Assembly: GCF_027580225.2 (NCBI RefSeq)
Contig: NC_073351.2
Location: forward strand, 8,474,501 to 8,538,500
DNA length: 64,000 bases
Reading direction: 5' to 3'
Source of the DNA: Misgurnus anguillicaudatus
Taxonomy: Eukaryota; Chordata; Actinopteri; Cypriniformes; Cobitidae
In this document: piece by piece, positions 56,965-64,000 of the stretch
Layout: the number at the start of each line of letters is the position of its first letter
Numbering within the stretch: the first letter of the stretch is position 1
Notes under the pieces: model-generated
The model's input: the letters and a program-made list of their open reading frames with translations, nothing else
Told to the model about the DNA's origin: nothing
Database searches by the model: none
Translations under genes and position numbers: made by a program

Positions 56965-59340
56965 CTGGAAAGGAGACAAAGAGACTTTTAGCACAACACA
57001 ACTCAGTGGAGGCTCATAAAAATCACATGTATACCGGCACGCATCACTATTATTATTGCTAGTACTTATCTCTAACCGTACGTATAAGACTTTGGTGCGT
57101 AACTCACCCCGCTCCATTTGTTCTATAGGGATGAATTATATCTCAAACTGTGGTACTGGTGCCATTTCTTTTTTTTCAGAGAGGATCCAGACTAAAATCA
57201 TCCATAATATAACGAGAATTCTGGGAAAATATAATCTTGATATATTTAATATTGACTGAATAAGATTGTCTCAAAGATTAAAAATCAGTAATTGAAATCA
57301 AACAATGAAACATGAGATTTTGAGACTTTAGCCACAGAGCAGATACTATACTAGACAATATACTAAGATATTCATCTTGTAAGACAGGGTGACCTGTAAA
57401 ATAGCAAAATACATCTTTACTCTGTATTGCTGGTAAGTATCTCATGTAAAGTTATGTTTTGGATCCTAACTTTAAATGATATTCATTGATTTCATGAGCA
57501 TAAGAAAAAGAAAACAAATCTAAAGTCATATTCTCAAATAAAAGAGATGCTGTAAAAGAGACCCTGATACTTTGTCTCTGTTCTAATGGTGTTGCTTTAT
57601 TCTCATCACAAGAAAATGAGAGCAGCAAAAGGTTATATCTGTCATAAACAGCATCACTTTCTATTGAAAACGCCACTCAGTCGCAGTAAAATTCATTTAG
57701 ATAGCAAACCCTGGGTTGCCAGATACACAGAGGAAACATACAGCTAATTATGTTTCTATTAGGTTACGTCAATCAAAGCTACATTTATAATTGCTACAAA
57801 TCATTTTAAATTTCCCATTTGTGTTAAAAACTCTGGCAAAAAAGGAAGGACTTATTTAATATCTTAATTAAAATCATTTCAAGTCATTTTACACCTGCTA
57901 AAATTTCGTTTTTGGGACATTCGCCAATTAAAACGTAACTAATAGTGACTACGCCGCGGCGAATCAAGCTGTCAGACTAAACCCCAGATGCGCTGCCTTG
58001 TAATGAGTAAAACCAGACCAAACTTAAACGCTTCGCTCTTCCAGCATCATGGAATCGTTTATATGAATCGTAGAAAGGAGATGTAACTTCAAGAAACTGA
58101 AGCCATCCAAAATGTGCTTTTGGATTTGTGCAAACTTGAGGGGGAAAAAAGTGGGTTGACATTTATGATTTTCTAATTAGAGACGACCCTTTTAATACTT
58201 GCAAAATATGACCTTTGCCGTTCCAAACCTTCGGCACATAGCCTCCAAAAGTAACGAGTGATTGCCGGAGACCGATTTGACCGCCAAGACTGCGTTCTTT
58301 GTAAACATTTTCAGAAAGATATTAATAATATCAGCCTAAACAAGCTGAATAAAGAGAAGAAACTCATTCAAAACTGGAAGACAGGCGTGTAGACAGCTGC
58401 CTACACAGAAATCAACACAAGTGCCCCGTATAAAAAATAAATATAGGCAGTTACCGGATTTGATGGATTGAAAGATGAATGGATGGATGGCTTGGTGAAT
58501 GGTTGACGGACAGATGAGGCGGAAAGGCAGACTGCGAAATGTGTGTGAAAGAGGGAGGTGAAGAAACATCCAGACGGAGAGATACAGCTCTCTACACGCA
58601 TGTGAAAGAGCTCAGGAGAACATTAGTGTGTTTACAGCTTTAAAATTGAAGTGTGAAATGTACATGATTATAAATATATGAGATACTTTTGAAAGCTTTA
58701 ACACGGCATCTGATGTTTCTCAGATCTTCTGTTTGGGGGTTCTAAATGCTTGAGCTTTTCAAATGCTGCTTTATTTTGTGGAAGAAATTTAAAGGGACAC
58801 GCCCACATTTTGGGAATTTAGCTAATTCACCGTATCCCGCAGAGTTAGATAAGTCCATACATACCTTTCTCATCCGTGCTGTAACTCTGTCTGACGCAGC
58901 CCCCGTTTATTTAGTTTTGTGTTAATTATATCCACAACGTATTCAAATAAATTGGTAATGTAAAACTATTCTCCGCTGTAAATTAATTGTGTGCTCAATT
59001 GCGACGCCCTGTGTTGAATTTCCCCGCGGAAAACATTAACCATTTCTGACTGAATTGTTTGACAAAGGCGTCTTACTGGAGTACAGTATCATTACTGAAG
59101 GGAAATATAACATTATTCATTTAATTCCACAAAAGGTAAGATATTAAATGTATAAGTTGTCTTTTTAAAATGTTTAAGCTTTCTACATAATGTAAATTGA
59201 ACAATTATTATTATTATTATTATTATTATTAATTTCGCGACCTATTATCTAAATTGTGTGTTCATGAAGGCCTGTAACGTACTGCAGCTTCCTGCAGGCA
59301 ACGTGAAACATTGCTGAGGGAGAACTTTATTCACAACAAA
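56965..59340 (-). other. cntn5: intron upstream of the cntn5 linker exon
   Basis: Mostly unique-looking sequence. The signal-peptide exon should lie upstream on the minus strand. The only in-phase candidate I found is 58455-58569, which is weak. A short fish-repeat-like phrase (GGGACACGCCCACATTTTGG) occurs at 58795-58814 and a TTA run at 59207-59230. Confidence 0.5.
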
Positions 59341-59349
59341 AGGTGAGGA

Positions 59350-59449
59350 ATGACTGCCCCTGCTAAACTACAAGTGCCCCTGCTAGGCTACGACTGCCCC
59401 TGCTAGGCTAAGACTGTACCCATTAGGTTACAACTGCCCCCATTAGGCA
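59350..59449. repeat. 20-bp minisatellite, left part
   Basis: About five copies of ACTGCCCCTGCTAGGCTACG. The array resumes at 59712 beyond the inserted MITE. Confidence 0.8.
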
Positions 59450-59706
59450 CCCTACTGAAAAATCAAGCTTTTGTGAGCTTGGTTTTAACTGGTATCGCTG
59501 ATGTAGCAAGCTGGTCTAGCTGTGTTTTGGTAACTTTATAAGCTGGTCTAGGTGGTCTTAGCTGGTCAGGCTGGAAGACCAGCTGACCCACCAGCTTGAC
59601 CAGCTTTGCCAAACTGGGAGGACCATCTTAAACCAGCAACTGCCACCTTAAACCAACTAAAACAGCTACCAGCTTATGCTGGTCTTAGCTGGATTTTGCA
59701 GTAGGG
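59450..59706 (-). repeat. CCAGCT MITE, complete copy
   Basis: Ends CCCTACTGAAAAATCAAGCT and AGCTGGATTTTGCAGTAGGG are inverted. The body is AGCTGG/CCAGCT words, and it is the reverse of the truncated copy at 48545-48800. It splits the 20-bp minisatellite. Confidence 0.8.
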
Positions 59707-59709
59707 GAT

Positions 59710-59782
59710 ATCTGCCCCGCTAGGCTATGAGTGTCCCCGCTAGGCTACGACTGCCCCCGCTGGGCTACGACAGCCCCCAGTC
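59710..59782. repeat. 20-bp minisatellite, right part
   Basis: About three to four further copies (GCCCCCGCTGGGCTACGAC), continuing the array at 59350. Confidence 0.8.
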
Positions 59783-60068
59783 TTTAGATACTTCTAAAAG
59801 AAAGGCATTGGTTGCTTTATTTCTCCAAAAGCTCTGTAGTGCAGTCAAAATGTTTGTCTAAGCATACCGGCCAGCTGAACACAGCAATGCTGACTTGATC
59901 TTTTTTTAATTCAACCCTAATCAAAATTGAGAAACTATTCAAACAAATTAACCTCATAGCACAAGATAAAGTAACTCAAAGACTGTGGAGAATAAGTTGA
60001 GGGGAACTTAAAGCTTTCGCAGAAAAGAAAACTGGCACAATGATGCCTTGCTTAAAGAGACCTCAGTC

Positions 60069-60193
60069 TCTCTCTGGCTTGGGAATCAAACCAATGACCT
60101 TTGGGTTACAAGCCCAACTCTTTAGCCACCAGGCCAAAAATCCCAGGCCAAGATTCAAACCTAGTCAGACACGATATATTGTGCCACTAGGCC
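60069..60193 (-). repeat. two tRNA-like SINE heads in tandem
   Basis: Minus strand, first module 60193-60141: GGCCTAGTGGCACAATATAT, CGTGTCTGACTAGGTTTGAA. It resembles tRNA-Trp but lacks the anticodon arm. Second module 60135-60071: GTGGCTAAAGAGTTGGGCTT, GTAACCCAAAGGTCATTGGT, TTGATTCCC, with an anticodon-loop-like CTTGTAA. Both look like decayed SINE heads, not working tRNA genes. Confidence 0.55.
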
Positions 60194-60199
60194 CAACAC

Positions 60200-61945
60200 A
60201 TTTTTCAAGAGACCTTAAGATTAAGATTGCAGAGCACAAAAGTATAAAATAACTCATGATTGGATTACTAAAAACTGGATTACAACACTGAAAAAATGTA
60301 TTTCAAGAGCTGAAAATCCAGAACATGCACCAAGTTCATACCACTGGAAACTTAAGAAACACAGCGGCTGACAAATAAACAAAGAAGTTGCAAGGATGAA
60401 AAAGATTCCCATTGTAACTGACATAACTGTGTTGCCACAAGCAGATATTCATTGACACAGGCATCAGCAACATCAGAGAGATGTAAATTCACTCCTAGAG
60501 AACAGACATACCGAATGGAAAATGGTGTGAAGTTACATGATGACATTTCAAGCAAACTCAGAAATATCTGTCGGGTCATGGCACCAAAATCATCCTTCAT
60601 TACCATCATGCACATTAACTCCATTCCTACAGACAGGAAATGATGCAACTGCTCCATTGTCCACTCCCTGCTGCTGGAAACAAATCAAAAGTGTCTGATA
60701 AAGGGTGATTTTAGGAACTTTCTACAGTATGACACTTGTGCCTCCTTTTCTACGTCTACCAGCGAATTACATTTCACTCCCATGGTGACAAATGTACATG
60801 ACAGTCCTAGCGATGGCTGACAAGTCTTTTAGATAGGAGGAGGAGGATTCTTCTAAGAACACAACAGCCACAGATTAAATCCCACAATCCCCTGCAGTCA
60901 AATCACAATGACATTGCTTGCAGAGAACTTTGTGAGCTAATGAAGTTTGACAATTTTGCATCATGCCCAGTCTTAAAACCATGTGCACAAATGAATGAAC
61001 AGAGTCATTAAACAAATACAAATGAAATACAATAAGAACAGTCATTGGTCCTCTGCCACGCCCCATGTCAGTTTTACCTTTAAGGTCAAAGCTGAAATTT
61101 AAAAATAAACTAAAAACTGATTTACTTTATCATGAAATATCTGAATCCTATTTGACTCCAAAATCTAAATTAGCAAAGAAATCGATGGCTATATTTAGGA
61201 CCATTATGCTTTTCTGTACGGTAACAAGTTCGACTAACACACAGTATTGGATTTGGATCTGTCGTGCCTTGCTGGTACCTGATCTGATTTAAAAGTGGAG
61301 CATCAATACTGATTTGACGGGCCAATAATGATCCAGGTATCGGATCCATGCACCAGTTATCCATCCTAACAGAGTTTTACAGTAAGTCGTGTCCAAGTTC
61401 AACCAAAGAAATAAAAATCGTAATTCCAAAAATTGCTGCACCCCTAAAAAGTAGCTGCACATCGAAAGGACAATTCAGGGCATTTAATTTAATAATGTTG
61501 TTTATTATTCATTTATTTATTTCGAAGAATTCTTGAAAGTGCAAAAAAGTATGTACCACTTCTAAAGCCCTTTGGTTTGTATCTTTCAGTGTACTGTAGT
61601 AAATGTGTTTGTTTGTTTCTGTAAAAACAGCACAAGAATGCTCATTTGAGCTCTTTTGAGAGACATGCTTTGTCTTTTCCTGCTACTGTTAATAAAAGTT
61701 GACATTAATCTTATGTCTGACAATATGATAGATCGTTGTTTTGATCTTATTCAGTCTACCAGTCACTGTATACACATCACTATAAACAAAATAAAAAATC
61801 TTGAATTTATTTGAGATTTCAAAAGACATCAACTGTGTTAAAGAGCCACACAGATCCAAAATGGAAACTGACCTGTATTGCAGTGTGTAATGTAGCTGGC
61901 CATCAATGTAAACAATGTGCAAAGTAGTTGAAGCAAAAAGTGCAC
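60200..61945. other. intron without recognised genes
   Basis: AT-rich, no repeat ends or exon signals noted. Confidence 0.4.
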
Positions 61946-61949
61946 GATT

Positions 61950-62826
61950 AATAAAGTTATTGGCTTCTAAAGTAGGGAGTCGACTCTAAATCGCTGAAAC
62001 GAGTCGTCATATGGATTGAATCTCCTGCCTGGCTTTATCCACGTCACACAAACACTTTGCATAAAAATCTCTGCCTACAGCCTTTCCCGTGGGAAAAACG
62101 TAAATTATTACCTGCCCACAGCTAGATAGTGTGTAAACATCATATGGCGCTGTGTTTTCAGTTTGTGTTATTTTCACTACCAAAGGATGAAAATATATGA
62201 AGAATCTGTGGTTAAAATTACTTTTTCAAGCAGGGATATACTAAACGTTCGGCTATTAATAATCAGTGGTTAAAATTACTTTTTTAGTAATTAGTTTCTA
62301 TCGTCGTTTTTATTGCTTGGATTAATGATGAATGATGTCATTGTTTAAAACTGTCAGAGAGTCACGTTAGCAAGCGGCTAACGCATGCTCACTTACGGTT
62401 TTGCTATGTCCCGGTTCGCTTACATAAATGCTTAAATGAGTGTAAAATTTTCGTTTCTATCGTCGTTTTTATTTCTTGGATTAATGATGATTGTGTTGTG
62501 TATTGATGTCGATAATGTCTTCTCAGTAAATCATGTTAGCAGTAGGTCAATACATGTTGCACTATTGTTGTACTGTGCCACTGATCTGTGGAGACTCAGT
62601 TGACCAATCAGAGCAGAGTAGGCTACTGAAAGGTGGGGTTTAGGCAGACTGAGTCATTGAAAGGCTTCACAGGAATCGTTGGGGATCTCTGAGAAATGGG
62701 GTAATTTTAAATTTATATTTTGAGAAAATTACAGTGTTTTTTTACCTTGCATGCATTTAAACCTGTTGTCTGGGACTTATAAACAGTGATAGGATGCTTA
62801 AAATTGGCATCTTACTTGCTCTTTAA
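61950..62826. repeat. interspersed element with internal duplication
   Basis: Starts near GGGAGTCGACTCTAAATCGC and runs to CTTACTTGCTCTTTAA. These phrases recur in fish genomes as I remember. Inside, TTTCTATCGTCGTTTTTATT at 62295 recurs at 62453 with its right flank. Confidence 0.45.
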
Positions 62827-62854
62827 GACAATGCAACCCATGACAATTCATACA

Positions 62855-63130
62855 GATTTTACAAGGTGGCTAAGTCGTAATAATTTGTACGACAACATTT
62901 GTATTTTTGTACAATTTGCTTTCGAATCATTGGGGTTGGGGTTTATGATTGTTTTTTTTATGATAATTCACTTAGTACGAATTTATATGAGTTTGCCAAA
63001 TCATAAAAAAAGCCACAAGAATTCAATTTGGCTAATTTGTACGAATTCATATGAAGTTAATCGTGCAAAACTTAATTTTCATAAAAAACAATAAAGAAAC
63101 CCCAACCCTAACCTCAACGTCACAGGGGTC
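62855..63130. repeat. repeat with TTTGTACGA words
   Basis: TTTACAAGGTGGCTAAGTCG then repeated TTTGTACGA and GTACGAATT(T/C)ATATGA, ending near CCCCAACCCTAACCTC. The start phrase TTTACAAGGTGGCTAA also occurs at 5537-5552. Confidence 0.4.
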
Positions 63131-63139
63131 TAGGTAAAG

Positions 63140-64000
63140 CATTACATTTTTTGAATCTGGTCATACCAGAAAAAGATGATGATGAGTTTAAACAGACTGT
63201 TTAGTTTAATATAATGTCTAATATTTAGTTTTTAGTTCGTTTAAAATTATATTTAATGCTTCAGTGACCTTGAATCACACCATGTCTCACAGCATGACAC
63301 TTTTATGGAGGGCGAACACATTTCCAAAGCCTGTTTTATTGTTAATTATCAGGTACGTTAATTTTTGCTCAGTTGTTTTATTAATTTCATTATGTTCCAA
63401 ACAGGGAGAGTGCTGTAAAGACTATTATTGCTATTCATATGAATAAATGACAAGCAGACCCCAGTTTGAACTCCAGCTGTCATTCTCTATCTCAAAAACA
63501 CACACAATGTGGACACTATTGGTTACATGAGCTGGATATTGGATTCTGCACTTCTAGAGACTGTGTGTCATGCTTATCAGTGACGTGCAGAGAGTAACAA
63601 AGTTTTCTTTCAAACCACCCTGAGAGTTATGCTTTAAAAAATAAAAACTCAAGTGCATTTAAAACTTCAGTGCATTAACATTTATCCTCAAAAAACATAA
63701 AGCACTTTTAAAGTATAAAAAGACATGAAAGCCATAAGGAAGGTAGTTTCACTCTGAAGAAACTGATAGTAAAAGAAAGTAACATGAACATTTCTATGAA
63801 ATTTAAAGAGTGTGTGGTTGTTTGACGGATGTGTCGGGTAATCTTTTCTCTAAACACTAGTTGATATTGGTAATGAAACATTTTGGCAAACATCTGCTTG
63901 TTTTGGCTGTGGGTCAGTACAGATTGATTTTGATTTATTATATTTACAGTGTGTATCATCATAAATATGATTTATGTTATTATAATCTAAGAATTCAATT
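63140..64000. other. intron to window edge
   Basis: AT-rich sequence without identifiable repeats or exons. Confidence 0.4.

Noticed and set aside
56750..57001. Exon 56761-56964 as a complete small gene starting upstream near 57001
   Set aside because: There is no ATG at that start, and a clear splice acceptor lies between it and the conserved part.
60352..60657. 101-codon minus-strand frame starting MEQLHHFLSVGMELMCMM
   Set aside because: No family resemblance or splice consistency with neighbouring cntn5 exons. Regarded as chance.

Overview
The window looks like intronic DNA from a ray-finned fish, most likely a cyprinid. The composition is AT-rich and most of the sequence is short DNA transposons (hAT, PIF/Harbinger, TTAA-target and Helitron-like types), with some tRNA-derived SINEs (one resembles the DANA/mermaid family of cyprinids) and minisatellites. 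There are no bacterial-type genes, no rRNA and no CRISPR array. Nearly every open frame is short and accidental.

The only host gene I can support is contactin-5 (cntn5) on the minus strand. Three coding exons fit together in phase: 56761-56964 (N-terminal linker), 40003-40126 (first half of Ig domain 1, first cysteine) and 39045-39220 (second half of Ig domain 1, second cysteine). All have consensus splice sites, and the joined reading frame stays open. The signal-peptide exon is not confirmed and the remaining Ig and FNIII exons lie outside. The rest of the window is therefore cntn5 intron: more than 39 kb after the third exon, 782 bp between the two Ig1 exons, 16.6 kb before them, and at least 7 kb upstream.

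Layout: 1-20 kb holds dispersed MITEs, a 1.8-kb hAT element with a perfect 8-bp target duplication (5699-7502), a 722-bp long inverted repeat (9158-9879), a GGATCC-rich minisatellite containing a templated-insertion scar (12.4-13.7 kb) and a second hAT element with a perfect target duplication (15044-16320). From 20.5 to 32.3 kb lies the most striking structure: five head-to-tail units of 2.0-2.6 kb. Each has a unique-sequence head, an internal array of 31- or 32-bp repeats, and a tail ending in a short hairpin plus CTAG. These are features of a non-autonomous Helitron-type element in tandem. From 33 to 39 kb are more hAT and Harbinger elements, including a several-level nest ending about 43 bp from the splice donor of the Ig1 exon. 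From 40 to 56 kb (the large intron) there are Harbinger-like elements with a frameshifted Myb/SANT-like gene, an AACCCA minisatellite, a nested hAT MITE with a perfect target duplication and a DANA-like SINE. From 57 to 64 kb the sequence is mostly plain intron with MITEs, SINE pieces and a minisatellite split by a MITE.

Family names for repeats rest on termini, target duplications and recalled resemblance, not on a database search.
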